Assembly: GCA_021604525.1 (NCBI GenBank)
Contig: BQJD01000006.1
Coordinates: 62,001-126,000 of the forward strand
Source of the DNA: a marine bacterium B5-7
GTDB taxonomy: Bacteria > Pseudomonadota > Gammaproteobacteria > Arenicellales > CAJQKF01
Length of the DNA stretch: 64,000 bases
Reading direction: 5' to 3'
The notes below the pieces were generated by a model. That model did not search any database and was not told the origin of the DNA. It saw only the letters and a list, made by a program, of their open reading frames with translations. Below are positions 46,555 through 57,085 of this stretch, piece after piece. The position numbers and the translations under genes are program-made. Position 1 is the first letter of the stretch, and each line of letters opens with the position of its first letter.

Positions 46555-47397
46555 TCACAAGCGCTTAAATGCCTCGGCATGAAAACGAATGTGGTCGCCG
46601 ATAAAGGTCGCGATGAAGTAGTAGCTATGATCGTAGTTCAGATGCATTCGTAAGCGCACCTTTTGGCCACCCCGTTCACAGGCGTCGACGAAACGTTCGG
46701 GCATCAGTTCACGCTCTAAAAAGTCGTCCTTGCTACCTTGATCGATCAGGATCGTGCCCTTGGTTCGCGCCCCGGATTCAACCAGGGCGGTGGCGTCGTA
46801 GGCCTCCCAGAGCTTGCGATTCTCACCAAGATAGCCGGTGAGCGCTTTCTGGCCCCAGGGACATTGTGAGGGTGCGCAGATGGGGGCGAACGCCGATACC
46901 GATCGGTAGATGTCAGGATGTTTCAATGCGATCGTCAGTGCGCCGTGACCTCCCATGGAATGCCCGCAGATACCCTGTCTATCGACATCAGCGGCAAATG
47001 AATCGAATATCAGCCCGGGTAGCTCCTGGCTGATATAGCTGTACATCCGATAGTTCTTTGACCACGGATCCACCGTGGCATCGACATAAAAACCGGCGCC
47101 GCTACCGAAATCGTAATCGTCATCCTCACCCTCGATTCCGGCTCCCCGGGGGCTGGTATCCGGCGCGACCAGCATGATGCCGTGCTCGGCGGCGTAGCGT
47201 TGCGCCCCAGCCTTGTGGATGAAGTTTTCCTCGGTGCAGGTTAATCCGGACAGGTACCACAAGACCGGAACGGGACCGTCATCCGACGCCGGTGGCGTAT
47301 AGACGGCAAAGCGCATGGCTGTACCGGTTGCAGACGATTGATGCTTATAGATCCCTTGGGTACCGTCGAAGCAACGGTTTTCGCTGATAACTTCCAT
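46555..47397 (-). CDS. fghA: S-formylglutathione hydrolase
   Basis: 280 residues, the usual length of esterase D enzymes. Landmarks are YLSGLTCTEENFIHKAGAQRYA, APDTSPRGAGIEGEDDDYDFG, the nucleophile Ser in CGHSMGGHGA and the His near DHSYYFIATFIGDH. It hydrolyses S-formylglutathione to formate and glutathione. It starts 6 bases after frmA ends and so is co-transcribed with it. It ends next to the decayed glutaredoxin copy on the other strand. Confidence 0.95.
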   Translation of the reverse strand: MEVISENRCFDGTQGIYKHQSSATGTAMRFAVYTPPASDDGPVPVLWYLSGLTCTEENFIHKAGAQRYAAEHGIMLVAPDTSPRGAGIEGEDDDYDFGSGAGFYVDATVDPWSKNYRMYSYISQELPGLIFDSFAADVDRQGICGHSMGGHGALTIALKHPDIYRSVSAFAPICAPSQCPWGQKALTGYLGENRKLWEAYDATALVESGARTKGTILIDQGSKDDFLERELMPERFVDACERGGQKVRLRMHLNYDHSYYFIATFIGDHIRFHAEAFKRL

Positions 47398-47403
47398 GGC
47401 TGT

Positions 47404-48513
47404 TTAGAAATTCACCACGCTGCGGATGGATTCACCGGAATGCATCAGGTCGAATGCCTTGTTGATGTCGTCGAGCGGCATCTGATGCGTGATCAGGTCG
47501 TCGATGTTGATCTTGCCCTCCATGTACCAGTCGACGATCTTCGGCACGTCGGTGCGGCCGCGCGCGCCACCGAACGCGGTGCCTCGCCAGGAACGGCCGG
47601 TGACCAACTGGAACGGCCGGGTACGAATTTCCTGACCGGCGCCGGCGACACCGATGATGATCGATTCGCCCCAGCCCTTGTGGCAGCATTCCAGCGCCTG
47701 ACGCATTACATCGACATTGCCGATGCATTCGAAGCTGTAGTCGGCACCACCCTTGGTGAGGCTGACGAGGTAAGCCACCAGGTCGTCTTCGACTTCACTC
47801 GGATTAACGAAATGGGTCATGCCGAATTGGGTTGCCATCGTCTCGCGTCCCGGATTCAGATCCACACCGACGATCATGTTGGCGCCGGCCAGTCTCGCAC
47901 CCTGGATCACGTTGAGGCCGATACCGCCGAGGCCGAAGACCACCACGTTATCGCCCGGCTTGACCTTGGCTGTGTTGATTACCGCACCAATGCCGGTGGT
48001 CACGCCGCAGCCGATGTAACAGACCTTGTCGAACGGCGCATCTTCGCGAATTTTTGCCAGGGCAATTTCCGGCAGCACGGTATGGTTGGCGAATGTCGAG
48101 GTGCCCATGTAGTGGAACAGCCGGTCGTTGCCGAGACTGAAGCGACTGCTGCCATCGGGCATGACGCCGCGCCCCTGGGTTTCGCGAATGGCCTGGCATA
48201 AATTGGTTTTGCCGCTGGTGCAGTATTCGCACTGCCGGCATTCCGGGGTATACAGGGGAATGACGTGATCGCCTTTTTTAAGACTGGTTACACCTTCACC
48301 CACATCGACCACAACCCCGGCGCCTTCATGCCCCAGTATGGCCGGGAACAACCCTTCTGGATCAGCGCCGGAGCGGGTGAATTCGTCGGTATGACATATC
48401 CCGGTGGAGCGAATCTCGACCAGTACTTCACCCGCACGGGGTCCGTCGAGATTGACTGTTTCGATGCTTAATGGCTTGCCCGCTTCAAAAGCGACCGCGG
48501 CGCGTGTTTCCAT
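47404..48513 (-). CDS. frmA: S-(hydroxymethyl)glutathione dehydrogenase (class III alcohol dehydrogenase)
   Basis: 369 residues. The catalytic zinc site is [16 protein letters not shown] and [14 protein letters not shown]; structural-zinc cysteines are in [17 protein letters not shown]; the NAD motif is [33 protein letters not shown] and the C-terminal [11 protein letters not shown] are class III features. It oxidises the formaldehyde-glutathione adduct. AAGGAG precedes the ATG. No frmR-type repressor is adjacent; control is not visible. Confidence 0.95.
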   Translation of the reverse strand: METRAAVAFEAGKPLSIETVNLDGPRAGEVLVEIRSTGICHTDEFTRSGADPEGLFPAILGHEGAGVVVDVGEGVTSLKKGDHVIPLYTPECRQCEYCTSGKTNLCQAIRETQGRGVMPDGSSRFSLGNDRLFHYMGTSTFANHTVLPEIALAKIREDAPFDKVCYIGCGVTTGIGAVINTAKVKPGDNVVVFGLGGIGLNVIQGARLAGANMIVGVDLNPGRETMATQFGMTHFVNPSEVEDDLVAYLVSLTKGGADYSFECIGNVDVMRQALECCHKGWGESIIIGVAGAGQEIRTRPFQLVTGRSWRGTAFGGARGRTDVPKIVDWYMEGKINIDDLITHQMPLDDINKAFDLMHSGESIRSVVNF

Positions 48514-48584
48514 GTGTGCTCCTTGAATGTTTTGCAGTGTTATGATTAACGATCAGTCACTGATGATAACGAGAGTGCTTGACA

Positions 48585-48826
48585 GTGAAAAGGACGATCG
48601 TTCTGTTGTGTGGAGTCATCGCCCCTGGAGTAACGAGACAAACTGTTCAGGCTGCGGAATTTCCGGTCAGCTTCGAAACGCTCGAATGTAACGACGAAAG
48701 CGGTTTCGTATCGGTGAACATTGAACGGATTTACCGGCTGTGGCGCTGATCGATGAAATCAAGGCGTATGCCGCCGCACGTCGTGGATCACTGACCCGTG
48801 GCAGCACAATTATCATTGAGGATTGA
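48585..48826 (+). other. Possible small frameshifted gene in the frmA-cytochrome gap
   Basis: GTG 48585 opens a 54-codon frame with a signal-like start (KRTIVLLCGVIAPG) that ends at TGA 48749. An overlapping frame then reads VALIDEIKAYAAARRGSLTRGS to TGA 48826. The two joined make a plausible short secreted protein, and the shift equals loss of one base. No family is recognised. The rest of 48514-48956 shows nothing. Confidence 0.3.
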
Positions 48827-48956
48827 TTGCGGTCATCTTTATCGCCAATCACCCGGGTGATTGCTAAAGGCGCTGTGCTAGAGTTTTAATGCAGGTGGCT
48901 TGAGCCTTTTCATTGACCACCCATATCGATTTTTCATCGACCTTTGAGGTGACCCA

Positions 48957-50135
48957 ATGACCTTCATGGACATGAATAAACAACCTTCCTGCAGCACCTT
49001 CTTTAGCGCTGTAATCGTTGCCGTAACGATGCTGGCAAGCGCGACGGTTGCAGCCGAGTCGACCCGGGAATCCATGCGTCTGGTGTATGCTGCGTTGTCG
49101 GAATTGTTGCCCGCTGCGTTCAATGAGTCCAGTTTTGAATCCGAGTCATCTACAGAGCGCCTGGCCTCGGCGCTAGAAGTGTTGGAAAACTCCGCCGAGG
49201 CACTGGTTGAGCATGTCGGCGAGAGCCCGACCGAGGTATCTGCCGAGTTCATGGGTCTGGCCCGTTCCTTCGAGAATAACGTTGCCTTGCTGCGGCAGAG
49301 CTTCGATTATCACCGCTATAACGAGTTCAATTATCTGCTGCTCGATCTGACCCATAACTGTGTCAGTTGTCATTCACGTCTGCCTGCCGACAGCGGTCCA
49401 CCATTTGCAACGGATCTGGTAGAGCAGGTCGATGACGAGTTCTATACCGATGTCGACCGCGCCCAGCTTCTTTTTGCTATCCGCCGTTTTGATGAAGCCC
49501 TGAGTACGCTTGAGTCAATTATTCGAGATCTGGATATCGAGCCGATCGAACTGGAACTGGACGGCGTCTTGTTTGACTATCTTGCAAATGGTATTACCGT
49601 GACGCGTGATGTTGAAAGGATTCAGAAGACCTTGGCGGATCTTAAGGAACGAAACGATTTGCCGTATTACATGTCGCGTTACGCAGGCCTGTGGTCGGAG
49701 CATCTCGACGCACTGCAAGCTGATTTAATCGAGGTGCCGAATTTGTCGAAGGCCCGTGATTTGTTTCGACAATCGTTAAATTTATCGCCTATTCCCTCAA
49801 GCCAGGTTCGCATGGTGTACGACCTGGTGGTATCGGCAATGTTGCGACGATTACTGGAGCAACAAACACTACAGGGCGTTGACCTGGCCGAGGTCTACTG
49901 GATGCTCGGGGTCATCTCTATCCGCACCGTCAACCCGCGTCCGGGCGTGCCGCATACCGAGTTGCTTCTTGAATCGGCTATCCGTGCCGCACCGGGCTCG
50001 GAGTATGCGCGTCTTGCTTATGCATTGCTGGAGGAATACAACCGTGTCAGTTTTGCCGGCATTCCCACCGCCGAATTACCGGAGCCGGTGCTCAATCTGC
50101 ATGAACTCGCGAAATTGGCGGGTGTGTCCAAATAA
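48957..50135 (+). CDS. Exported CxxCH (monohaem c-type cytochrome-like) protein with helical repeats
   Basis: 392 residues from ATG 48957 (GAGGTG upstream). A signal peptide (VIVAVTMLASATVAA) leads to a helical domain with one haem site, NCVSCHSRL, at 134-141. The remainder is all-helical, with repeats such as YTDVDRAQLLFAIRRFDEAL and TELLLESAIRAAPGSEYARLAY, like TPR-type arrays. It should be periplasmic and could be a redox-linked scaffold. It is not a recognised family to me. rmuC follows 39 bases downstream, then two channel genes, all on the same strand. Confidence 0.7.
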   Translation: MTFMDMNKQPSCSTFFSAVIVAVTMLASATVAAESTRESMRLVYAALSELLPAAFNESSFESESSTERLASALEVLENSAEALVEHVGESPTEVSAEFMGLARSFENNVALLRQSFDYHRYNEFNYLLLDLTHNCVSCHSRLPADSGPPFATDLVEQVDDEFYTDVDRAQLLFAIRRFDEALSTLESIIRDLDIEPIELELDGVLFDYLANGITVTRDVERIQKTLADLKERNDLPYYMSRYAGLWSEHLDALQADLIEVPNLSKARDLFRQSLNLSPIPSSQVRMVYDLVVSAMLRRLLEQQTLQGVDLAEVYWMLGVISIRTVNPRPGVPHTELLLESAIRAAPGSEYARLAYALLEEYNRVSFAGIPTAELPEPVLNLHELAKLAGVSK

Positions 50136-50174
50136 CTTTCATCGTGGCTTTGCCAGGGACCGGGTGAATCGATA

Positions 50175-51539
50175 ATGGCCGATTTTGATCATGATTTTGT
50201 CACATGGTTTCACGAAGCCTCGCCTGAAACGCTGGCTGTCCTCGCTACAGTGGCGCTGATTATTGGTTTACTGTTGTTGATTGTGTGGCGTCTCGGTACG
50301 GTACTGCGCCGCGCCGAAACCTTGCAACGTGAAGAATACCGGCGCTGGCGGGAAGAGGCCGGTCGCGACGCGGTTGATCTGCGCGACGATATTGCCAGTG
50401 TTCAACAAAGTGCAAGCCAGTTGCTGGTGACCAGTGTGGCTGAGCTCGGTCGTGGCCAGCGCGATGGTCTTATCGGTCTGGAACAGCGAATTGCGCATCA
50501 GGTCGAGCGCAGCGAATTCCATCAGGACACATTGCGCCAGGAAATTGAGCGTCGTCTGTCGGGCTTTCAGGGTACCGTCGACAAACGCCTTGATGACATG
50601 CGACGGGTGGTCGACGATACGCTGCAGACAACCCTTGAAAGGCGCTTGGGTGAATCGTTCCGCCAAGTGAGTGATCAGCTTGAGGCAGTGCAAAAAGGTC
50701 TCGGTGAGATGCAGACGCTGGCAACCGGTGTGGGCGACCTCAAGCGTGCCTTGGGCAATGTCAAGATTCGTGGTACCTGGGGTGAAGTACAGCTTGGCGC
50801 ATTACTGGAAGAGATTTTGACACTGGGTCAGTTTGAACGGAATGTACGTATCGGTCCGTCGTCCGACAGCGTGGTCGAGTACGCCGTGCGATTACCGGCT
50901 GCCGATGGTGAAGGACTGTGGATGCCGATCGATTCGAAGTTCCCCCAGGAGGATTATTTACGGCTGCAGCAGGCCGCCGATGCCGGCGATCCCGCCGAGG
51001 TTGCCTCAGCCTCGGCAGCATTGGCACGTAGCCTCAAGCAGTCGGCCCGAGAGATCGCCGACAAGTATCTCGATCCGCCGCGTACCACCGACTTTGCCTT
51101 GATGTTCCTACCGACCGAAGGACTGTACGCAGAGTCGTTGCGACACAGTGGGCTGGTTGAAACTCTGCAGCGCGAGTGTCGCGTGGTGGTTGCCGGCCCG
51201 ACATCCCTGGCGGCTATTTTAAACAGTTTGCGCATGGGGTTTCGCACGTTGGCCATTGAGAAGCGTTCCAGCGAAGTGTGGCGTGTTCTGGCAGCGGTGA
51301 AGAGCGAGTTCGAGCGTTTTGGCGAACATCTCGTCCGGGTGCGTCGGCAACTCGACAGCGCGGCAAAATCCATCGACCAAACCGGCACCCGGACCCGTGC
51401 CATGGCTCGCAAACTGGACCAGGTGGAAACACTGCCCGAAGACGATGCGCGGGCATTATTCGAATTCGATGATGTCAAAGTCGATGATATGATTCCTGGT
51501 ATGAAATCGGGGGAGCCAAACCCTGATAACAATAAATAG
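50175..51539 (+). CDS. rmuC: DNA recombination protein RmuC homologue
   Basis: 454 residues. A single membrane helix (about 19-38) is followed by a long coiled coil rich in Glu, Arg and Gln (residues 45-175), and then the RmuC nuclease-like core: RGTWGEVQLGALLEEIL, LWMPIDSKFPQEDYLRLQ, ALMFLPTEGLYAESLR and GPTSLAAILNSLRMGF. E. coli RmuC limits inversion at repeats and, from recent reports, can cut DNA of incoming elements; the mechanism is unsettled. A GGGACCGGG site lies upstream. The gene is followed by the first MscS gene. Confidence 0.92.
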   Translation: MADFDHDFVTWFHEASPETLAVLATVALIIGLLLLIVWRLGTVLRRAETLQREEYRRWREEAGRDAVDLRDDIASVQQSASQLLVTSVAELGRGQRDGLIGLEQRIAHQVERSEFHQDTLRQEIERRLSGFQGTVDKRLDDMRRVVDDTLQTTLERRLGESFRQVSDQLEAVQKGLGEMQTLATGVGDLKRALGNVKIRGTWGEVQLGALLEEILTLGQFERNVRIGPSSDSVVEYAVRLPAADGEGLWMPIDSKFPQEDYLRLQQAADAGDPAEVASASAALARSLKQSAREIADKYLDPPRTTDFALMFLPTEGLYAESLRHSGLVETLQRECRVVVAGPTSLAAILNSLRMGFRTLAIEKRSSEVWRVLAAVKSEFERFGEHLVRVRRQLDSAAKSIDQTGTRTRAMARKLDQVETLPEDDARALFEFDDVKVDDMIPGMKSGEPNPDNNK

Positions 51540-51599
51540 TCTGTCAATTCTGGCAAAATACACCACTAGATCTAAATACGGTATACGGGAGGGTGAGGG

Positions 51600-53588
51600 A
51601 TGTTTGAATTTTTAGAGGCGAATGCAGTCGCTTTACAACAGAGCATCAAGGCACTCCTTGCCGCACTCCCGGGTCTGCCCGCGCAAATTGCCACAATACT
51701 TTCATCTACAGCGCCCACGGGTAGCGCAGTCTGGCATCTGATGTGGTTGGCGGTTGGCTGTATTATTGCGCTGGCAGGTTACTTTATTGCTCGATTTATC
51801 GATCAATGGGGCAAGCGACAGTTCAAGAACCTGTTTAATCCGCAACCAGCCGATCGTGCTGAAAAGATCTTCTATCTACTGGCCCGGGCAGTCTTGCAGA
51901 CGGTCGTGGTGGTGGTCATGTTCGCTGTCGGTGCATTGCTGGCTTTACTGATTCAGCGTGATCCCATATCGCTGAATACCATGTTGATGGTGGTGGCTAT
52001 TGCCTCGGTGGCGCGTTTCGGACGGGTCATCTTCATGAACCTGCTGGCGCCGGATACCCCCAGTCATCGACTGCTCGCCTTTGATGACAACACGGCCAGC
52101 AGCTTGGCACGTATTCTCATTATCACCTTTGGTGTTGCCTACGCAAATAACCTGATATTCCGCTGGTTAGGTACGTTGGGACTCGATGAGACCGGCAAGA
52201 TATTCGGCGCAGTTCTGACCATGGTGTTCGCCATTGTCATGTTGTGCTGGATATCCATTAGCTATCGTCGCGAAATTGCAGTTGCTATTCGTGGTGGTGA
52301 AACATCATTGACTTCGGCACCGGTACTGATACTCACCCGATTCTGGCACGTCATTGCAGTCGGTTATTTTCTCATTGCCGGTGCTGTGACTATCGTTCGT
52401 CTATTACTCGGCATGCCGTCAGCAGCCGGCCTGGTGGGAGCGCCGGTACTCGGGTTGCTGGTAGGTATTGTCGTCTACGCAATTCTGCTTACCATTGTCG
52501 ATCGGGTTGGCAAGCGCAAATCTGCCGATGATGAGCCGGTCAAAGGCATGCAGAGGGTCGATACGGCGAGCGCGTCGATGCGTGACCTGGTAGAACGTCT
52601 CGCCTCGGTCGCCGCAATCCTCGTTGCAGTGGGATTCACGCTATGGCGTTGGGGCATTGACCTGTCGGCGGATGCCGCGGCCGCGAATATTTTCAAGGTG
52701 GCCATGGTCTTATTGGCGGGCTGGTTCGGTAATCGTGCCATCACCGTGTGGATCAACCGCAAGATTGAACTGGAAGGCGGCATCGACACTGCTGAACCGG
52801 GGGAGGAAGGGCCGGGTCATGGAGGCGTTTCGCGCATTGCCATGCTGTTGTCGCTGTTCCGCAAGTTTTTATCGATCACGGTGCTGGTCATCGTTGCCAT
52901 GATTGCACTGTCGGAACTCGGCATCGATGTGGCACCATTGTTTGCCAGTGCCGGTATTGTCGGTCTTGCCATCGGCTTTGGCGCCCAGGCCCTGGTGCGC
53001 GATATTTTCTCGGGTGCCTTTTTCCTGATGGACGATGCTTTCAGGATTGGAGAATACATTGATGTCGGTAGCGTTAAAGGTACGGTCGAGAAGATCTCGG
53101 TGCGCTCGATGCAGTTACGCCATCACATGGGTGCCCTGCACACCATACCGTTTGGCGAGATCAGCCATCTGACCAATTACTCACGCGACTGGGTGATGAT
53201 GAAGCTGAAGCTGCGGGTTACCTACGATACTGATATCGACAAGGTGCGCAAGCTCATCAAGAAACTCGGTCAGGATTTGCTGCAGGATCCCGAGGTCGGC
53301 GACAAATTCATGCAGCCTTTGAAATCCCAGGGCGTGTACTCCATGGAAGATGAATCGGCGCTGATCATCCGTGTCAAGTTCATGACCAAACCGGGTGACC
53401 AGTTCCAGACACGCAAGGTGGTATACGGAGCGGTTCGAGAACTGTTTGAACGCGAAGGTATCAAGATTGCCAAGCATCGCGAGGTGGTCGTTCGCGTCGC
53501 CGATGATGAAGCTGGATCTGACGACGCGCACACACTCGGTGGTGCTGCGGCGATTGCCACACAAAACCGTGAGGAGCCATCCTCGTAA
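51600..53588 (+). CDS. Mechanosensitive channel, MscS superfamily (large form)
   Basis: 662 residues, more than twice the E. coli MscS length (286). About eight hydrophobic helices precede the pore helix; the core has GLAIGFGAQALVRDIFSGAFFL, then DDAFRIGEYIDVGSVKGTVE, MGALHTIPFGEISHLTNYS and the C-terminal vestibule (RVKFMTKPGDQFQTRK). A GGAGGGTGAGGG site precedes the ATG. Such channels open under membrane tension and release solutes on osmotic downshock. It overlaps the next MscS-type gene by one base (TAATG). Confidence 0.92.
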   Translation: MFEFLEANAVALQQSIKALLAALPGLPAQIATILSSTAPTGSAVWHLMWLAVGCIIALAGYFIARFIDQWGKRQFKNLFNPQPADRAEKIFYLLARAVLQTVVVVVMFAVGALLALLIQRDPISLNTMLMVVAIASVARFGRVIFMNLLAPDTPSHRLLAFDDNTASSLARILIITFGVAYANNLIFRWLGTLGLDETGKIFGAVLTMVFAIVMLCWISISYRREIAVAIRGGETSLTSAPVLILTRFWHVIAVGYFLIAGAVTIVRLLLGMPSAAGLVGAPVLGLLVGIVVYAILLTIVDRVGKRKSADDEPVKGMQRVDTASASMRDLVERLASVAAILVAVGFTLWRWGIDLSADAAAANIFKVAMVLLAGWFGNRAITVWINRKIELEGGIDTAEPGEEGPGHGGVSRIAMLLSLFRKFLSITVLVIVAMIALSELGIDVAPLFASAGIVGLAIGFGAQALVRDIFSGAFFLMDDAFRIGEYIDVGSVKGTVEKISVRSMQLRHHMGALHTIPFGEISHLTNYSRDWVMMKLKLRVTYDTDIDKVRKLIKKLGQDLLQDPEVGDKFMQPLKSQGVYSMEDESALIIRVKFMTKPGDQFQTRKVVYGAVRELFEREGIKIAKHREVVVRVADDEAGSDDAHTLGGAAAIATQNREEPSS

Positions 53589-56500
53589 TGCCTCAGTCTG
53601 GCTTGGTCGACAGGCCCGAGACCGCTACCAGCATCAGTCGAAATCAGCCCGGGACACGCCGCTTTCTACGAAGCGGCGTCAGGGTGACTATTGCCGTTTT
53701 ATTGCTGACCTTCACCGGGAGTCTTGCTGCGCAACTTAACCTGCCAGGCTTATCGCCGGAAAGTGCGCACCAAAATGAGCCGGCGGACAATAGTGAGGCA
53801 TCCACAGCCGAAAATCCCAAGCTCATCGAGGCCCGCAAGCAGCTGACCGAGGTGAAAGCGCGGATTGACCATCTCAGCGAAATCATTGCCGGCGCTGATG
53901 AACGCATGGACGAGTTACGTCGTCGCCTCGGTTCCGGTGAGGATCTTGCCGGGCTGGAGTCAATTGATCTTGAGGTTTTAACCAGCACGGAGCTTGATAA
54001 TCTGGTGAATAACCAGCGTATGTTGATAGAAGGTCATCAAAAACGGATACTCGATCTCAATAATCAACTGAACGCATTGCTTAAGGAAACCGCCCAGGCG
54101 GACCCGGGAAAAACCGTGAGCAAGATTCGAGCAAAGCAACCGAAATCTGGCAAGGGACAGACGATAGAGGATTCCGAGCAGCGAAACGGTAGTGTTGTAG
54201 ATGAACAACCTGAGTACATGTCAGATACGCTCACTGACGTAAACGAAAAGCTCGCACAACGGGAAGCGGAATTATCAAGCCTGCTTCTTTCCAATAGCGA
54301 AAAGTTGAATACCCTGGCTACCCTTGAGCGTGACTTCGAACAACGGATGCTTGAGCAGCGGCAGGATTTTTTGGAGCGCGCCAGTCAGCGTTTGCGAAAT
54401 CTTCGTGAGGCACAAGTGAAGCAGTCGATTGACAGTGCCCGTGAAACCCGACGTGAAAGAGTATTCGAACCGCAGGTCGTACGTAAACTGGACGATCAAA
54501 TCGTCCAGGCAGAGGAGTATCTCGCCAAGGCTCTTACTCAAAGTGGTGACATCGCCGAGAAACTTCAGGATATGCGTTCACGTCTCGGTAAAATCCGCGA
54601 TGATTTCACTACTACAAAGACCCGTGTCGAAGTGGTCGGAGCCAGCCCTGCCGTGGGTCGGCTGTTACGTCGCCGACTTGACGAACTACCGTCCAATACA
54701 GGTTATAAGCGGGATGCCAAGGAGCGTCACGAAAAAATCAACAAGGCCATCGATCTGCAAATAGATATCGACGAGGCGTTGCGTGACGGCGGCGATGTGC
54801 AGACCGAAGTACAAAAACTTATCGACCCGATTCAAAATACACTTGATGCGAAGTCCATAGCAACACTGCGGGACACGCTGACCGAGACAGTTACCAAAGC
54901 AAGACAGATAGTAACCGAGCTGCATGGACAGTATGGGGCGATTGCGGCGCGGTTGACCGAGCTGGATCAGGCTGAAAAACAATTGATCATCCAGTCGCGT
55001 GAATACGTAACCTTCATTGAAAGCGAGTTGATGACCATACCCAGCGGACCGGTTCTGCATCGTATTCCTCTCGACGATTGGACCCAGGCGATATCTGGTT
55101 TATTCGATCCCGATCGCTGGAAATCATTGGCAGTGGATATCTGGAATGCCCTAATTTCCTACCAGATGTTTGTGTTTGTCACCATCATACTGTCTGTGTT
55201 GGCATTTGCGTCTCGCCCAAGGGCGCGCCTGAAAATTGCCCGGATGGGGAATTTAACCCGCAAGATCAGAACCGACAGTATGTCGCTTACTTTCGCGACA
55301 ATGTTCGATACGCTGTTGTTGGCGTCGGCTCCAGCGCTGCTGCTTGGTGGATTTGGCTGGATCATTCGCCAGGCCTCAATCTCGGATTTATCGACATCCG
55401 TTGGTGGTGCGTTATTGCGCGCCAGCATGTTAGTGCTGTTTCTTGGCTATACTGTTTATATGGTGCGGCCCAATGGGCTCGCTACACGCCATTTCAAATG
55501 GACAGAGGATACCTGTCGCCACTTCGCCAGCAACCTGCGCTGGTTCGTGCCAACCATCGTTATTACGGTGGCCCTGAATCGATTTATGTTTTACTCAGGT
55601 GTGTCCGACTTTATTCTGTTCAGTCGGATTCTTATTCTGTTATCCGTTCTGCTGGTGACAGTATTTCTATGGCGGGTGGGTTCGAGAGCAGGGAATCGAG
55701 ACGTTACAAACGATGAGGTGACGCAGATGAGCGATCCTCTGGCGGCGCATCATCGATCGTTTTGGTTGTATGTGTTGATCGGTCTTATCTCAATCGTTGC
55801 AGTGATGTCGTATTTTGGCTATCACTATACGGCGATGCGGCTGGATACCTATATCGGCTGGACCATCTTGCTGCTGATCGCACTCATGCAACTCAACAGC
55901 CTGTTGCTCAGGTGGTCAGCGCTGGTACAACGCAGACTACGTTTCAACGAGATCGTCAAACGTCGAGAAGAGGCACGTGCCGCACGTACCGCCGATTCTG
56001 ATGCGCCGATAGAATCCACCGATTCAAAGGCGGCCGATGAAAATGATCTTGATGTCGTTCGTCTCGGCGATCAGACACGGCGGCTGATAACAGCGATGCT
56101 GGTGTCATTGTGTGTTGCTGGTCTTTACCTCATCTGGCGCGATCTGTTTCCTGCATTGAGTTTTCTTGACGAGATCAAGATGCCTTTCTCGCGCGTGGTC
56201 ATCGAGGAGGGTGTCGAAAACCAGATCCCCGTGAGCCTGGTGGAATTTCTGTTCGGCATACTGGTATTTATCGCGACCATCATCGGCGCACGCAATCTGC
56301 CGGGGCTTCTTGAATTCGTGGTGTTACAGCGTCTGCCCATAGATGCCGGCGTGCGCTACGCCACCATCACCATCGCACGCTATCTTATCGTTGCTATCGG
56401 CATCGTTATCGGCTTCAGCATCATTGGCGCGGACTGGTCGAAACTGCAATGGCTGATTGCTGCCTTGGGGGTGGGTCTTGGTTTTGGTTTGCAGGAGATC

Positions 56501-57052
56501 GTTGCCAACTTCGTCAGTGGCATTATCCTGTTATTCGAGCGCCCCATCCGTGTCGGCGACATCATTACGTTGGGTGACACGGATGGCGTCGTAACACGAA
56601 TACGGATTCGTGCCACCACCATTCGCAACTGGGATCAGCGCGAACTGGTGGTGCCCAATAAGGAATTTATTACCGGCAGGTTACTTAACTGGACGCTTTC
56701 AGATCCGATTAATCGCATGGTCATTCTTGTCGGCATTGCCTATGGATCGGATGTCGACAAAGCATTGAAGATTCTTCTGGAGACCGCCGCGCGTCAACCG
56801 GCGGTACTTGACGAACCAAGACCCGTGGTGGTTTTTGAAGGATTTGGAGAAAGCTCACTGGATCTCAGCCTGCGCTGTTATATGTCAGGTCTTGATTCGC
56901 GGTTGGTTACACAAACCACGATTAACCTCGAGATTAACCAACGTTTCGCCGAGGCCGGCATCGAGATTCCTTTCGCTCAGCGGGATATTCATCTGCGCGG
57001 CGGCGAACCCCTTGAGATCGTCATGCGCAAACCGGGCGATGTAAATGAATGA
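53588..57052 (+). CDS. Very large MscS-family channel, MscK-like
   Basis: 1154 residues, close to E. coli MscK (1120). A basic start and hydrophobic segment (VTIAVLLLTFTGSLAA) act as an export signal; residues 75-460 form a long periplasmic coiled coil; about eleven membrane helices follow from residue 515. The pore and beta domain are clear: LIAALGVGLGFGLQEIVANF, LFERPIRVGDIITLGDTDG, NWDQRELVVPNKEFITGRL. MscK is opened by tension in the presence of K+. The one-base overlap with the previous channel gene shows they are translated together. Confidence 0.93.
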   Translation: MPQSGLVDRPETATSISRNQPGTRRFLRSGVRVTIAVLLLTFTGSLAAQLNLPGLSPESAHQNEPADNSEASTAENPKLIEARKQLTEVKARIDHLSEIIAGADERMDELRRRLGSGEDLAGLESIDLEVLTSTELDNLVNNQRMLIEGHQKRILDLNNQLNALLKETAQADPGKTVSKIRAKQPKSGKGQTIEDSEQRNGSVVDEQPEYMSDTLTDVNEKLAQREAELSSLLLSNSEKLNTLATLERDFEQRMLEQRQDFLERASQRLRNLREAQVKQSIDSARETRRERVFEPQVVRKLDDQIVQAEEYLAKALTQSGDIAEKLQDMRSRLGKIRDDFTTTKTRVEVVGASPAVGRLLRRRLDELPSNTGYKRDAKERHEKINKAIDLQIDIDEALRDGGDVQTEVQKLIDPIQNTLDAKSIATLRDTLTETVTKARQIVTELHGQYGAIAARLTELDQAEKQLIIQSREYVTFIESELMTIPSGPVLHRIPLDDWTQAISGLFDPDRWKSLAVDIWNALISYQMFVFVTIILSVLAFASRPRARLKIARMGNLTRKIRTDSMSLTFATMFDTLLLASAPALLLGGFGWIIRQASISDLSTSVGGALLRASMLVLFLGYTVYMVRPNGLATRHFKWTEDTCRHFASNLRWFVPTIVITVALNRFMFYSGVSDFILFSRILILLSVLLVTVFLWRVGSRAGNRDVTNDEVTQMSDPLAAHHRSFWLYVLIGLISIVAVMSYFGYHYTAMRLDTYIGWTILLLIALMQLNSLLLRWSALVQRRLRFNEIVKRREEARAARTADSDAPIESTDSKAADENDLDVVRLGDQTRRLITAMLVSLCVAGLYLIWRDLFPALSFLDEIKMPFSRVVIEEGVENQIPVSLVEFLFGILVFIATIIGARNLPGLLEFVVLQRLPIDAGVRYATITIARYLIVAIGIVIGFSIIGADWSKLQWLIAALGVGLGFGLQEIVANFVSGIILLFERPIRVGDIITLGDTDGVVTRIRIRATTIRNWDQRELVVPNKEFITGRLLNWTLSDPINRMVILVGIAYGSDVDKALKILLETAARQPAVLDEPRPVVVFEGFGESSLDLSLRCYMSGLDSRLVTQTTINLEINQRFAEAGIEIPFAQRDIHLRGGEPLEIVMRKPGDVNE

Positions 57053-57085
57053 GGCTGGTGTGGGGTCTTATCCTGAGGATCTTAA

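Noticed and set aside
47338-48201. A 287-codon open frame on the plus strand
   Set aside because: It is the antisense of frmA, whose motifs are complete; its composition is that of a shadow frame.
55078-55716. A 212-codon frame inside the MscK-like gene
   Set aside because: Shadow of the +1 frame within the membrane domain, with no ribosome site.
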